DNA of 64,000 nt from Pyrinomonas methylaliphatogenes (GCF_000820845.2 NZ_CBXV010000008.1:313001-377000); one strand, 5' to 3'; numbered from the stretch's first letter, positions 30,476-40,165 are shown. Made by a program: numbers and translations. The notes: a model not told the origin generated them from the sequence alone.

Positions 30476-30994
30476 TCATCGTTCGAGCAAAGCTTCGACG
30501 TGCGCGCGCAGGCGTTCAACCGTAAACGGGTGCAGGCGCCCCATGTGGTCGCGCGCCATCCAGCGCGGCGCGCCCTGGCGTTCGCAGACGAGGACGAGTT
30601 CTTCGCTCGCCGGACTGCCGAAGCGCCTGAGCTGCGCGCAGGCCAATCCGCCGCGCACGATGCCATCGCGCGGACTGCGCGGCCATCCGGCTTCAACCGT
30701 CAGCGCGCGAAAGCCTGCGCCGCGCACCGCTAACCGCACGCCGGTCATGGTCGCGCTCCCGACCTTGAACCTATGCTCTTCGGCGCGTTCGAGAGCGAGA
30801 CCGCCCCCGGCGCGATTCAGTTCGGCGACGATTCCGCTCAGTTCGCGATCGAGCCATTCGATGCCGGCCTTGCGCAGCCGATCGTTCGAGGCGCGTAAGA
30901 CGATATACTCGAGCACTTCGCTCGCCCCCTCGCGGCGCGCCCGTTCGAGAGCCTCTTCCAACAAACGTTCGTATGATTCGCGATCTTCGGCCAT
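30476..30994 (-). CDS. Hypothetical protein
   Basis: About 172 aa; no family recognised. It begins MAEDRESYERLLEEALERAR, a helical N-terminus, and the middle has beta-rich segments (HRFKVGSATMTGVRLAVRG, FRALTVEAGWP). It ends ...HPFTVERLRAHVEALLER. No membrane segment or signal peptide. A GTG six codons upstream is an alternative start. The codon pattern (GC-rich third positions) matches the neighbouring real genes, and no better frame exists on either strand. It is followed by rsmI after about 190 bp. Confidence 0.55.
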   Translation of the reverse strand: MAEDRESYERLLEEALERARREGASEVLEYIVLRASNDRLRKAGIEWLDRELSGIVAELNRAGGGLALERAEEHRFKVGSATMTGVRLAVRGAGFRALTVEAGWPRSPRDGIVRGGLACAQLRRFGSPASEELVLVCERQGAPRWMARDHMGRLHPFTVERLRAHVEALLER

Positions 30995-31138
30995 CGCCAG
31001 CGATGGTAACACTTCCGACCGCCGAGGTTAATGCCGATCGCCGCTTTCGCGCGGAGAGTTTGAACTTGTCGCGCCGCGCCCGCACGTGATAAGTTGCCAA
31101 GCTCTTCACGTTTGAACGCGAGCTAGGGATCGACGATC

Positions 31139-32233
31139 ATGGGTGACACGGTGCGAATTGGCATCATCGGCACGGGGTTCGCCCGCACAACGCAGATTCC
31201 GGCCTTTCTCGCCTGCGAAGGCGCGCGCGTGGTCGCCATCGCGAGCGGCCATCGCGAAAACGCCGCGCGAGTGGCGCAGACGTTCAACATCCCGCACGTC
31301 GCGGATGATTGGCGTGAGCTGGTCGCGCGCGATGACCTCGATCTGGTGAGCATCGTCACGCCGCCCGCGACGCACATGGAGATGGCGCTCGCCGCGCTGG
31401 ATGCAGGCAAGGCGGTGCTCTGCGAAAAGCCGATGGCGATGAATGCCGATGAGACGCGGCGCATGGTCGAGCGCGCCGAACGGACCGGAGCCTTCGCGCT
31501 CATCGATCACGAACTGCGATTCTTGAACGGGCGGCGACGGATGCGCGAACTGGTCCAGAGCGGCGAGATCGGCAGAGTAACCCACATCAAAATCTTCTTT
31601 CGCAACGCGACGCGCGCGCGCCCAGACCGCCCGTGGAACTGGTGGTCGGATGCGAAGCAGGGCGGCGGCGTGCTCGGCGCCATCGGCTCGCACGCCGTGG
31701 ATTCGGTCCGCTGGTTGCTCGGGACGGAAGTCGAAGAAGTCTGCTGCTCGCTTGCGACGCACATCAAAGAGCGGCGCGACGCGCAGACGGGCGCGATGCG
31801 GCCCGTAACGTCCGATGACGAAGCGCTCCTTCTGCTGCGACTAGCGAAGACGGACTTGGTGGAGGACGCGACCGGATTGATTTCGCTGTCGGTGGTCGAA
31901 GCCGGACGGCAGGATCATTTCACCGAGATCTTCGGAACGCGCGGCGCGCTGCGCATCGAAGAGCGTGGCGAGCTTTGGCGCGCGGAACCCAGCGGAGATC
32001 GGTGGGAGATGGTGCCGGTCGAGCCGACCGATCTCGCGCCCGGCTTGCTAGACAACGGCTGGTCGCGCGGTTTTACCGCGTTTGCGCGCGAGATCGTCAA
32101 AGCGTTGCGCGAAGGCCGCCGTTCGGTCGAAGGGGCGGCAACGTTCGCCGATGGGCATCGCGTGCAACTCGTGCTCGACGCGGCGCGGCGCGCGCACGAA
32201 AGCGGCTGCTGGACCAGCGTGAACGGCTCATGA
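31139..32233 (+). CDS. Gfo/Idh/MocA-family NAD(P)-dependent oxidoreductase
   Basis: 364-aa dehydrogenase. The Rossmann fold at the N-terminus reads VRIGIIGTGFARTTQIPAFL, and the family EKP motif is in AVLCEKPMAMNADETR. The C-terminal alpha/beta domain contains GGGVLGAIGSHAVDSVRWL, in which the His is the usual catalytic-site residue. These enzymes oxidise or reduce sugars, inositols and related compounds; the substrate cannot be assigned. Its TGA overlaps the ATG of the hyuA-like gene by 4 bp (ATGA), so the two are translationally coupled. Confidence 0.9.
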   Translation: MGDTVRIGIIGTGFARTTQIPAFLACEGARVVAIASGHRENAARVAQTFNIPHVADDWRELVARDDLDLVSIVTPPATHMEMALAALDAGKAVLCEKPMAMNADETRRMVERAERTGAFALIDHELRFLNGRRRMRELVQSGEIGRVTHIKIFFRNATRARPDRPWNWWSDAKQGGGVLGAIGSHAVDSVRWLLGTEVEEVCCSLATHIKERRDAQTGAMRPVTSDDEALLLLRLAKTDLVEDATGLISLSVVEAGRQDHFTEIFGTRGALRIEERGELWRAEPSGDRWEMVPVEPTDLAPGLLDNGWSRGFTAFAREIVKALREGRRSVEGAATFADGHRVQLVLDAARRAHESGCWTSVNGS

Positions 32234-34299
32234 GCTTAGCTTTTGATCGAAAAGATCGAAAGTTGAACCGCATGCCGAAACTCCCCGCTCGCCAGCCGAA
32301 AAGGCCAAGACGTGGCATCGTTCGCGTGGGCGTCGATGCGGGCGGGACTTTCACGGACTTCATCTACAGCATCGGGAACGAAATCCGCATCTTCAAACTC
32401 CCTTCGACGCCGCACGACCCATCGCGCGCCGTGCTCGAAGGCGTGCGCCGCATCTGCAGTGAGTTGCAGCTTGCGCCCGATGAGATCGAGGTCGTGCATG
32501 GAACGACCGTCGGCACCAACGCGCTCCTTGAAAGGCGCGGCGCGCGCGTCGCGTTCGTCACCACGCACGGGTTCGAGGACCTGCTCATCATCGGGCGGCA
32601 AGCGCGCCCGCACCTCTACGATCTCAACGTCACGCGACCGCAACCGCTCGTCGCCGACGGGTTGAGTCTCGGCGTGCGCGAGCGCACGGCGGCAGACGGC
32701 ACGACGCTCGAACCGCTCGATGATGACCAAGTGAAAGAGATCGTTCGCCGTTTGCGCGAAGCGAAGGTTGAAGCGGTGGCCGTCTGCTTGCTCTTCTCTT
32801 TCGCCAATCCAGCGCACGAACGGAAGATCGCCGCCGCTCTATCCGCACTCGGCGTGCCGCTCTCCGTCTCGCACCGGATCTTGCCCGAGTACCGCGAGTA
32901 CGAACGCGCTTCGACGACGGTGGCTAATGCCTATCTTCAGCCTTTGATGAGCCGTTACATCGAACGGCTCGGGCGCGACGTGCCGCGCTTGCGCATCATG
33001 CAATCTTCGGGCGGAAGCATCGGCGCCGAGACGGCAGCAACCGAACCAGTGCGCACGGTGCTCTCTGGTCCAGCGGGCGGCGTAGTCGGTGCGCTTCATG
33101 TTGCGCGACCGATAGGCGCGCGCGACATCATCACCTTCGACATGGGCGGAACTTCCACCGACGTGGCGCTTTGCGCCGATGGCGAAGTGCACACCACGCG
33201 CGAGATGGTCGTCTCCGGCATCCCCATCGCCATCCCCTGTTTCGAGATTCACACCGTGGGAGCGGGCGGCGGATCGGTCGCGCGCGTGGATCGCGGCGGC
33301 TCTTTGCGCGTCGGTCCAGAATCAGCCGGAGCCGATCCCGGCCCGGCTTGCTACGGGAAGTCGGATCTGCCGACGGTGACCGATGCGAATTTGGTCCTGG
33401 GCCGTTTCGGCGATGGCGCGCTGCTCGGCGGAGCTTTCCCGCTCGATGTCGGACGCGCGCGCTCCGCCATCGAAGCTCTGGCGCGTGAGCTGAGCGCAGC
33501 GGCGAGCCGTAAAGTGAGCGTGGAAGAAGCCGCGCTCGGCATCCTGCGCGTCGTCAACGCGAACATGGAGCGCGCCATTCGCGCCGTCTCCGTGGAACGC
33601 GGCCATGATCCGCGTCGCTTTACGCTCGTCACCTTCGGCGGCGCGGGCGGCCTTCATGCGGTCGCGCTCGCGCGCGCTTTGCGCATCCCGCGCGTCATTG
33701 TGCCGCGCGATCCCGGCGCGCTTTCGGCCTTTGGCGTGCTCGCCGCTGATGTCGTGCGCGAGCAGACACGTACCGTCATGCTCTGCGAAGAGCGCTTCGC
33801 AGACATCGAAGCGCTCTTCCGTGAACTCGAAGAACAGAACGCGCGCGCGCTGGAACGCGAAGGCTTCGCGCGACAAAAGCACACACGCTTCTTGGCCGCG
33901 CGGTACCGCGGACAGTCCTTCGAACTCGAACTTCGTTGGCGTCCGAAGATGAACCCAGCGAAGACCTTCCATCGCGCGCACGAGATGCGCTATGGCTACG
34001 CGCGACGCGGAAGTCCCGTTGAGATCGTAAGCGTGCGCGTGCGTTCCGTTGGAATAGTCGAAAAGATCGCAGAACAAAAAGCGAAAAGGATGCGGGCACG
34101 TCGCGCCAGCGCGCAGCGCGTCAACGTGATCTTCGACGATGGGGCGCGCCCCTGTAACCTTTATCGTCGGGAAGATCTTTCGCCGGGCGCCCGACTTGTC
34201 GCGCCGTGCATTGTCACGGAATACTCTTCGACGACGCTCATCCCCGCGGGCGCGCGCGCGTATGTGGACCGGTTCGGCAATCTCGTCATCGAGCCTTGA
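32230..34299 (+). CDS. hyuA: Hydantoinase/oxoprolinase subunit A
   Basis: 689-aa ATP-dependent amidohydrolase subunit. The N-terminal domain carries VGVDAGGTFTDFIYS and the VVHGTTVGTNALLERRGARV motif. The central domain has the ASKHA-type phosphate motif ITFDMGGTSTDVALC and GPAGGVVGALHVA. Relatives cleave 5-oxoproline or N-methylhydantoin, or carboxylate acetone or acetophenone. The true substrate is unknown. The ATG at 32230 overlaps the previous stop; an ATG at 32272 is possible. It is followed by subunit B after a 217-bp gap that holds a direct-repeat pair. Confidence 0.92.
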   Translation: MSLAFDRKDRKLNRMPKLPARQPKRPRRGIVRVGVDAGGTFTDFIYSIGNEIRIFKLPSTPHDPSRAVLEGVRRICSELQLAPDEIEVVHGTTVGTNALLERRGARVAFVTTHGFEDLLIIGRQARPHLYDLNVTRPQPLVADGLSLGVRERTAADGTTLEPLDDDQVKEIVRRLREAKVEAVAVCLLFSFANPAHERKIAAALSALGVPLSVSHRILPEYREYERASTTVANAYLQPLMSRYIERLGRDVPRLRIMQSSGGSIGAETAATEPVRTVLSGPAGGVVGALHVARPIGARDIITFDMGGTSTDVALCADGEVHTTREMVVSGIPIAIPCFEIHTVGAGGGSVARVDRGGSLRVGPESAGADPGPACYGKSDLPTVTDANLVLGRFGDGALLGGAFPLDVGRARSAIEALARELSAAASRKVSVEEAALGILRVVNANMERAIRAVSVERGHDPRRFTLVTFGGAGGLHAVALARALRIPRVIVPRDPGALSAFGVLAADVVREQTRTVMLCEERFADIEALFRELEEQNARALEREGFARQKHTRFLAARYRGQSFELELRWRPKMNPAKTFHRAHEMRYGYARRGSPVEIVSVRVRSVGIVEKIAEQKAKRMRARRASAQRVNVIFDDGARPCNLYRREDLSPGARLVAPCIVTEYSSTTLIPAGARAYVDRFGNLVIEP

Positions 34300-34397
34300 T
34301 CGCGTCCGAGAGTCGAAAAACGAACTCCGATTTCGGAGAAAGGCTCGAAGCAGCGCGAAGGCATGACCACTCGAAGCGGTTCGCTTCACTGAGGCCC

Positions 34398-34497
34398 GAT
34401 TCGAGCGCAAACGATCCGCGCTCACAGGAAGCAGTCCACGCGCGGTGAGCCCTGCGGGAGCGCAAAGTCGATTCGAGCGCAAACGATCCGCGCTCAC
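34398..34497. repeat. Intergenic direct-repeat pair B (29 bp, period 71)
   Basis: Two identical 29-bp copies, 34398-34426 and 34469-34497, start CGATTCGAGCGCAAACGATC and end CGCGCTCAC. The 42-bp spacer contains a partial third copy (GAGCGCAAA at 34458-34466) and GTGAGC (34445-34450), an inverted match to the GCTCAC end of the first copy. It sits between hyuA and hyuB. Confidence 0.85.
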
Positions 34498-34516
34498 GGA
34501 GAACGGCGAAGGTCAG

Positions 34517-36127
34517 ATGAAGAATTTCGATCCAGTGACGCTTGAAATCTATCGCGCGCTCTACACTTCGGTCGCCGAAGAGATGGGCGCGGCGTTGCGG
34601 CGCGCCGCTTATTCGCCAAACATCAAAGAACGGCGCGACTACTCGTGCGCCATATTTGACGCGCGCGGGCGCGTCATCGCGCAGGGCGATCACATGCCGG
34701 TCCATCTCGGTTCGATGCCGATGGCCGTTGCCGCCGCGCTCAGAGAGAGTGCAATCGAGCCGGGCGACGTGGTTGCGCTCAATGACCCGTTCGCCGGCGG
34801 GACGCATCTGCCCGACATTACGCTCGTCATGCCTGTTGTCGGTGCAAGCGAAGATGGTCGCCGCACTCGAGCGAAGAGCCATCGAACGCTCTTTTACGTC
34901 GCCAATCGCGCGCATCATGCCGATGTCGGGGGCGCGTCGCCGGGGTCGATGGGCGTGGCGGCGGACATCTACGGCGAAGGCGTGCGCATTCCGCCGCTGA
35001 AGATCGTAAGGGGCGGATGGCTCAACGAAGATCTGTTGAAGTTGATCTTCGCCAACGTGCGCGCGGCGGATGAACGGCGCGCCGATCTCGAAGCGCAGAT
35101 CGGATCACTTCGCACCGGAGCTGCGCGCTTGCGCGAAATCATCGGAAGAAACGGCGCGCGCGAAGCGCTCGATTACGCCGAACACCTGATCGCTTATGGC
35201 GCGCGGCTGATGCGCGCAACGATCGCTGCCATCCCCGATGGCGTTTACTGCGCGGAAGATCTTTTGGATGGTGATGGATTGAGTGATGATCCGATTCCGA
35301 TTCGCGTGCGCATCGAGATCCGTGGTGAACGGGCGACGGTCGATTTCACGGGGAGCGCGCCGCAGGTTCGCGGTCCGGTGAATGCGGTCGAAGCGATCAC
35401 GGTCTCCGCCGTCGCTTACGTCTTCCGTTGCTTGATCGAAGAGCGGGACGTGCCGATGAGCGCCGGATTGATGGAGCCGATTCGCGTCATCGCGCCGCGC
35501 GGAACGGTGGTCAACGCCGGTCCACCAGCAGCGGTCGCCGGCGGCAACGTCGAAACGTCGCAGCGCATCGTCGATGTGTTGTTCAAAGCGCTCGCGCAGG
35601 CTCTTCCGGAAAAGATCCCGGCGGCGAGCCAAGGGACGATGAACAACTTGACGATCGGCGGCATGGACCCGCGAACCGGCGCGGAGTTCAGCTACTACGA
35701 GACGATCGCCGGCGGCATGGGCGCGCGCCCGACGCTCGACGGCCTCGATGCCGTGCACACGCACATGACCAACAGCTTGAACACGCCCGCCGAAGCTTTG
35801 GAGTACGCTTATCCGCTGCGCGTGCGCCGCTACGGCGTGCGGCGCGGTTCGGGCGGACGCGGGCGACAGCGCGGCGGCGATGGCGTCGTGCGCGAGATCG
35901 AACTGCTCGCGCCGGCGCGCGTAAGTTTACTGGCCGAACGTCGCCGTCTAGCTCCTTACGGTCTGCGCGGCGGCGAAGATGGCGCGATCGGGCGCGATGT
36001 GATCGTGCGGCGCGATGGCCGCGAAGAGCCGATCGAGGCCAAAGGCACATGGCAACTTGAAGCGGGCGATCGCGTGCGCATCGAAACGCCGGGCGGCGGC
36101 GGATACGGCGAACCTTCCGCTCGATGA
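34517..36127 (+). CDS. hyuB: Hydantoinase/oxoprolinase subunit B
   Basis: 536-aa partner of HyuA. It begins MKNFDPVTLEIYRALYTSVA, the usual HyuB opening. Further motifs are RRDYSCAIFDARGRVIAQGD, GDVVALNDPFAGGTHLPD and ANRAHHADVGGASPGSM, which contain metal-binding and active-site residues, and the closing GGGGYG turn. Together with HyuA it should form an ATP-dependent ring-opening enzyme. An upstream ATG at 34445 would extend into the repeat pair and is rejected; GAAGG precedes the chosen ATG. Confidence 0.93.
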   Translation: MKNFDPVTLEIYRALYTSVAEEMGAALRRAAYSPNIKERRDYSCAIFDARGRVIAQGDHMPVHLGSMPMAVAAALRESAIEPGDVVALNDPFAGGTHLPDITLVMPVVGASEDGRRTRAKSHRTLFYVANRAHHADVGGASPGSMGVAADIYGEGVRIPPLKIVRGGWLNEDLLKLIFANVRAADERRADLEAQIGSLRTGAARLREIIGRNGAREALDYAEHLIAYGARLMRATIAAIPDGVYCAEDLLDGDGLSDDPIPIRVRIEIRGERATVDFTGSAPQVRGPVNAVEAITVSAVAYVFRCLIEERDVPMSAGLMEPIRVIAPRGTVVNAGPPAAVAGGNVETSQRIVDVLFKALAQALPEKIPAASQGTMNNLTIGGMDPRTGAEFSYYETIAGGMGARPTLDGLDAVHTHMTNSLNTPAEALEYAYPLRVRRYGVRRGSGGRGRQRGGDGVVREIELLAPARVSLLAERRRLAPYGLRGGEDGAIGRDVIVRRDGREEPIEAKGTWQLEAGDRVRIETPGGGGYGEPSAR

Positions 36128-36147
36128 AAATGCGCGCGTGATGGAAC

Positions 36148-36235
36148 TGCGAGCGTCAAACCATCTATCGCGGCGAACGCGGCGCGGCAAGCGAAGCTGC
36201 GTTTGATATGCGAGCGTGAAACCATCTATCGCGGC
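36148..36235. repeat. Intergenic direct-repeat pair C (27 bp, period 61)
   Basis: Copies at 36148-36174 and 36209-36235 differ at one base (TGCGAGCGT then C or G, then AAACCATCTATCGCGGC). The spacer is 34 bp. It lies between hyuB and nadE, both on the plus strand. Confidence 0.8.
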
Positions 36236-36348
36236 ACACCCTCGTTGCCGCCAAGAGACTGTTCTGTTCGATTCTTTCTCGCGCTGCGCTTTTTGGATGG
36301 CCGCGCGCCCTTCGTGCTATGCTGCAAGAAAGAGGAGCGATTCCGAAG

Positions 36349-38004
36349 ATGCGCGTCACCATCGCCCAGATAAACACGACCAACGGCGATTACGAAGGCA
36401 ACACCGAGCGGATCATCCGCGCCATCGAACAGGCCAAGCGCGAAAAGTCGGATCTCGTCGTCTTCCCCGAAGTCTGCGTGCAAGGCTATACATCGCTCGA
36501 CTGGTTCCTCGATCCAGACATCGCGCGTTCGGCGCTGCGCCCGCTCGAGCGGATCATTCCGGTCACCGAAGGCATCACGGCCATCGTCGGCACGGTACGC
36601 CCGACCGGCGAAAGCAACGGGCGCAAGCTCTTCAACTCGGCTGCCGTGATCCGCAACCGCGAGCTATTGGGTTTCGCCGACAAAACGCTTCTTCCCGAGT
36701 ACGACGTCTTCGACGATCCGCGATATTTCGAGCCGGCACGCGAACGACGGCTCTTCGAGATCGACGGCACTCCGGTCGGCATCGCCATCTGCGAGGATTT
36801 CTGGAACGACAAGACCTTCTGGCGCGAGCGCCTCTACGACGAAGACCCGACCGATGAACTCATCCGCATGGGAGCGCGGCTGCTCGTTGCGATCAACGCG
36901 TCGCCGTTCAACAAAGGGAAGATGGGCATACGCTGCGCTATGGTTACGCATCGCGCGCGCTTGGCGCACCTGCCGGTCGTCTTCGTCAATCTCGTCGGCG
37001 GCAACGACGGCATCATCTTCGATGGCGCGAGCCTCGTCGTGGACCAGCATGGCGAAACTATCTTGCAAGCTCCGCCGTTCGAAGAGTTCATCGGTACGGT
37101 CGATCTCGATTCCGGCGTGCGACACGAGCGTTGCTTGACGGGCGACGACATCGAGACAGTTCATCAAGCGCTCGTGCTCGGCATACGCGATTACGCGCGC
37201 AAGAATCGCTTCGAGCGCGTCGTCATCGGCATTTCGGGCGGAATAGATTCGGCGGTGGTCGCCGCGCTCGCGTGTGAAGCCGTCGGTCCGGAGAACGTCC
37301 TCGGCGTGATGATGCCGTCGCCCTTCTCTTCGCGCGGCAGCGTCGAAGACGCGCGCGAGTTGGGCCGCCGTCTAGGGATGGAGACGCGCCTTCATCCGAT
37401 CAGCGAAGCCTTTGAAGTGTTGGTGCGCGAATTGAATTTGAAACGCCCGACGCGCGGCGGCGAATCGCTCGCCGCGGAAAACCTTCAATCGCGCCTTCGC
37501 GGTTGCATTCTGATGACCATCTCCAACGCTGAAGGGAGATTGCTCCTTTCGACCGGCAATAAGTCGGAACTAGCGCTCGGTTACTGCACGCTCTACGGAG
37601 ACACCAACGGCGGTTTGGCCGTGCTCGGCGATGTGTTGAAGACGGAAGTCTATGCGCTTGCGCACCACATCAACCGCGAACGCGAATTGATCCCGCGCGC
37701 GATCATCGAAAAGCGCCCGTCAGCGGAGCTTGCGCCGGACCAGTTCGATGATCAAAGCTTGCCACCATACGACAAGCTCGATCCCATCCTGAAGCTCTAC
37801 TTCGAACAGCGCGCGACGCCCGAGGAGATCATCGCCGCAGGCAACGACGCGCGGTTGGTTTACGATGTGCTCAATCGCGTGGAATCGCCGGCCAACGAGT
37901 TCAAGCGGCGACAGCTTCCGCCGACGCTGATCATCTCGCGCAACGCGATCGGCATCGGACGCAGGCGACCCGTCACGCACCGCTATCGCCGCGTGATGGA
38001 ATGA
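36349..38004 (+). CDS. nadE: Glutamine-dependent NAD+ synthetase
   Basis: 551-aa two-domain enzyme for the last step of NAD synthesis. The N-terminal nitrilase-type glutaminase domain has the catalytic Glu in LVVFPEVCVQGY, Lys in ADKTLLPEYDVF and Cys in GIAICEDFWND. The C-terminal synthetase has the PP-loop VIGISGGIDSAVVAAL and SNAEGRLLLSTGNKSELALG. I start at the ATG 36349, preceded by GAGGAG and giving MRVTIAQINTTNGDY; the ATG at 36319 would add ten residues that the family lacks. It stands downstream of hyuB after repeat pair C. Confidence 0.97.
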   Translation: MRVTIAQINTTNGDYEGNTERIIRAIEQAKREKSDLVVFPEVCVQGYTSLDWFLDPDIARSALRPLERIIPVTEGITAIVGTVRPTGESNGRKLFNSAAVIRNRELLGFADKTLLPEYDVFDDPRYFEPARERRLFEIDGTPVGIAICEDFWNDKTFWRERLYDEDPTDELIRMGARLLVAINASPFNKGKMGIRCAMVTHRARLAHLPVVFVNLVGGNDGIIFDGASLVVDQHGETILQAPPFEEFIGTVDLDSGVRHERCLTGDDIETVHQALVLGIRDYARKNRFERVVIGISGGIDSAVVAALACEAVGPENVLGVMMPSPFSSRGSVEDARELGRRLGMETRLHPISEAFEVLVRELNLKRPTRGGESLAAENLQSRLRGCILMTISNAEGRLLLSTGNKSELALGYCTLYGDTNGGLAVLGDVLKTEVYALAHHINRERELIPRAIIEKRPSAELAPDQFDDQSLPPYDKLDPILKLYFEQRATPEEIIAAGNDARLVYDVLNRVESPANEFKRRQLPPTLIISRNAIGIGRRRPVTHRYRRVME

Positions 38005-38122
38005 AAAATCGCCCCGAAGTTCGGTCCGGCAGGTGCGAGCAATCGTCGCATGATCGAAGACGATCCCCGCCTCGGCGCGCACGCAGGCGATCAGATCAAC
38101 CGAAGACGCGCCAAACCGTCGC

Positions 38123-38233
38123 CTGCCGTTCCTCGCTTGCTCTTCGCGCGCGCCGCAGCTAGGCCGCACTGACGGCGGAACATCTTTGATGCGCACTGCC
38201 GTTTCTCGCTTGCTCTTCGCGCGCTGCAGCTAG
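38123..38233. repeat. Intergenic direct-repeat pair D (about 39 bp, period 73)
   Basis: Copies at 38123-38162 and 38196-38233 share CTCGCTTGCTCTTCGCGCG and end GCAGCTAG; they differ by two substitutions and a 2-bp gap. The spacer is 33 bp. It lies between the convergent nadE and ttcA genes. Confidence 0.78.
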
Positions 38234-38234
38234 C

Positions 38235-39092
38235 TCATCTGCTCAACTGGGCCAGTTCGGTAGCCCCCTCTTCGTTGAGGCCGAGCGCTGCGTCGAGCTC
38301 GGCTTCGATGTCTCCGGTGACGGGAGCGAACCGTTTGAAATCGTAGAGTTTGGTGTCGAGAAGATGCGACGGCGTGACGTTGCCGAGCGCCGTCAGCATC
38401 GAGCTGCGGATGTGCGGGATCTCGCGCTCGAGTTCGCCGATCAGGCGCTTGATGCGCGCGCGCTTCAAATTCTGCTGCGAGCCGCACAGGTCGCACGGGA
38501 TGATCGGGAAGTTCTTCTCGGCGGCGAACTCGGCGATGTCGCGTTCGCGGCAGTAAGCGAGCGGGCGGATGATCGTGTTTCTGCCGTCATCGGAGCGCAG
38601 CACGGGCGGCATCGCTTTGAGTTGCCCGATGAAGAAGAGGTTGAGCAAGAAGGTCGTGATGATGTCGTCGGCATGATGGCCCAGCGCGATCTTCGAACAA
38701 CCCTCTTCCACCGCCGTTTGATAGAGGATGCCGCGCCGCAGGCGCGAGCAGACCGAACAATAAGTTTTGCCTTCGGGCACGAGCCGCTTGACGATCGAGT
38801 AGGTGTCACGTTCGACGATGCGAAAGGGCACGCCGCGCGCGCTCAAGTACTCGGGAAGCACGTGCTTGGGAAAACCGGGCTGCCCCTGATCGAGATTGAC
38901 GGCGAGGATGTCGAACTTGACGGGCGCGCGCTTCTGTACGTCGAGCAGCAGATCGAGCATCGTGTAGCTGTCCTTGCCGCCCGACAGGCAGACCATCACG
39001 CGGTCGCCCGACTCGATCATGTTGAAGTCTTCGATGGCTTCGCCCATTTGGCGAAGCAGCTTGGTTTTGATTTTGCTTTCGACGAACATCAC
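38235..39092 (-). CDS. ttcA: tRNA 2-thiocytidine synthetase TtcA
   Basis: Thiolates C32 of some tRNAs using ATP and an iron-sulfur cluster. The 285-aa protein has the PP-loop [17 protein letters not shown], the first cysteine pair in [14 protein letters not shown], and the [12 protein letters not shown] motif typical of Ttc[20 protein letters not shown] is the conserved ATPase-side block. Cytoplasmic. The start is [16 protein letters not shown] is the only purine-rich stretch upstream. Repeat pair D lies just beyond its stop and pair E upstream of its start. Confidence 0.95.
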   Translation of the reverse strand: MMFVESKIKTKLLRQMGEAIEDFNMIESGDRVMVCLSGGKDSYTMLDLLLDVQKRAPVKFDILAVNLDQGQPGFPKHVLPEYLSARGVPFRIVERDTYSIVKRLVPEGKTYCSVCSRLRRGILYQTAVEEGCSKIALGHHADDIITTFLLNLFFIGQLKAMPPVLRSDDGRNTIIRPLAYCRERDIAEFAAEKNFPIIPCDLCGSQQNLKRARIKRLIGELEREIPHIRSSMLTALGNVTPSHLLDTKLYDFKRFAPVTGDIEAELDAALGLNEEGATELAQLSR

Positions 39093-39160
39093 ACTGCCTT
39101 TCGGAGCCTGCGCTCCAACACAAGATTTTGTCGGAGAAGCGCGCGCAAAAGCAACCCGGC

Positions 39161-39259
39161 GACTGCACGGATGCGAGGTGCGATCAGCATCAATCTAAGC
39201 TAACCTGAAGCTGGATGCTTTGTAAGCCGACTGCACGGATGCGAGATGCGACCAGCATC
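39161..39259. repeat. Intergenic direct-repeat pair E (31 bp, period 68)
   Basis: Copies at 39161-39191 and 39229-39259 match at 29 of 31 positions (GACTGCACGGATGCGAG then RTGCGAYCAGCATC). The 37-bp spacer includes GGATGC, inverted to the GCATC end of the first copy. It lies between ttcA and the dienelactone hydrolase gene. Confidence 0.82.
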
Positions 39260-39316
39260 CCGTTTGGAAGTTGCTCGCTTACCAAGATAGGAGATGGCTG
39301 GTCGCTCGAAGTGATC

Positions 39317-40006
39317 TCAAGCTTTTTGTTGCAGATGCCGACGGAAGAACTCGATGGTGCGCCGCCACGCATCTTCCGCCGCCTCGCGGTTGTAGACTTC
39401 GGGGCGATCGTCGTTGAAGAAGGCGTGATCGGCGTCCTTGTAGATGTGGATCTCAACCTGTTTGCCGAGCTCTTTCAAGCGCCGTTCGAGCTCGCGCGCC
39501 GCTTCCGGCGTGACGAACGTATCGCGCTCGGCATATAGCCCGAGCATCGGCGCCTCGAGCTTTTCGAGTTCCGGTTTGACGTTAGGATGGCCGCCGTAGA
39601 AGACGACGCACGCGCCCACTTGCGGGTTCTTCGTCGCGGCGTAGAGCGAGAGCGCGCCGCCCATGCAGAAGCCGACGGTGCCGACCTTGCTGCTCGTCAC
39701 CGCCGGATGATTGAGCAAGTACGAGATCGCGCCGCGCAAGTCCTTCTCCGTTTCGGCGATGTTCATCGCCATCATCAGTTTGCCCGCTTCGTCGGGCGAT
39801 TTCGTCGTCTTGCCGTGATAAAGATCGGGCGCGAGCGCGACGAAGCCCTCTTCGGCGAAACGATCGGCCACGCGCTTGATGTGCGGCACAAGCCCCCACC
39901 ACTCTTGAATGACGATGACGCCCGGCCCTTTGCCCGAAGCCGGGACGGCTAAGTAGCCTTCCGTCTGTTTGCCGTTGCTTTGAAACTGGACCATCTCTCC
40001 TGCCAT
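39317..40006 (-). CDS. Dienelactone hydrolase-family protein
   Basis: 229-aa alpha/beta hydrolase. The nucleophile Cys lies in VGFCMGGALSLYAA, the usual dienelactone-hydrolase replacement for Ser. The catalytic Asp is in GLYAERDTFVTPEAA and the His in YKDADHAFFNDDRPE. IQEWWGLVPHIKRVADRFAEEG is the family oxyanion-side block. Many such enzymes have promiscuous carboxylesterase activity; a role in aromatic degradation cannot be inferred without partner genes. GGAGG is 5 bp before the ATG at 40006. A TTG four codons upstream is an unlikely start. Confidence 0.92.
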   Translation of the reverse strand: MAGEMVQFQSNGKQTEGYLAVPASGKGPGVIVIQEWWGLVPHIKRVADRFAEEGFVALAPDLYHGKTTKSPDEAGKLMMAMNIAETEKDLRGAISYLLNHPAVTSSKVGTVGFCMGGALSLYAATKNPQVGACVVFYGGHPNVKPELEKLEAPMLGLYAERDTFVTPEAARELERRLKELGKQVEIHIYKDADHAFFNDDRPEVYNREAAEDAWRRTIEFFRRHLQQKA

Positions 40007-40165
40007 AGCTTCCTCCAAAAGTCGAACGGTTTGACTGCCAAAGGTGTCCTGCGCAAAACTTCAAGCTTCTACTGTCGCGCTCTCATGCGGCGCTCGCGAC
40101 GAGCGCGGCCAGAGCACGGCTAGGCTCACGGAATTATTGAACAAACAAACTTCCATCGAGGTCAA

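Noticed and set aside
32000-32229. N-terminal extension of hyuA back to 31975
   Set aside because: It would overlap the upstream dehydrogenase by over 250 bp and is Arg-rich antisense-like sequence; the ATGA overlap at 32230 fits a coupled start.
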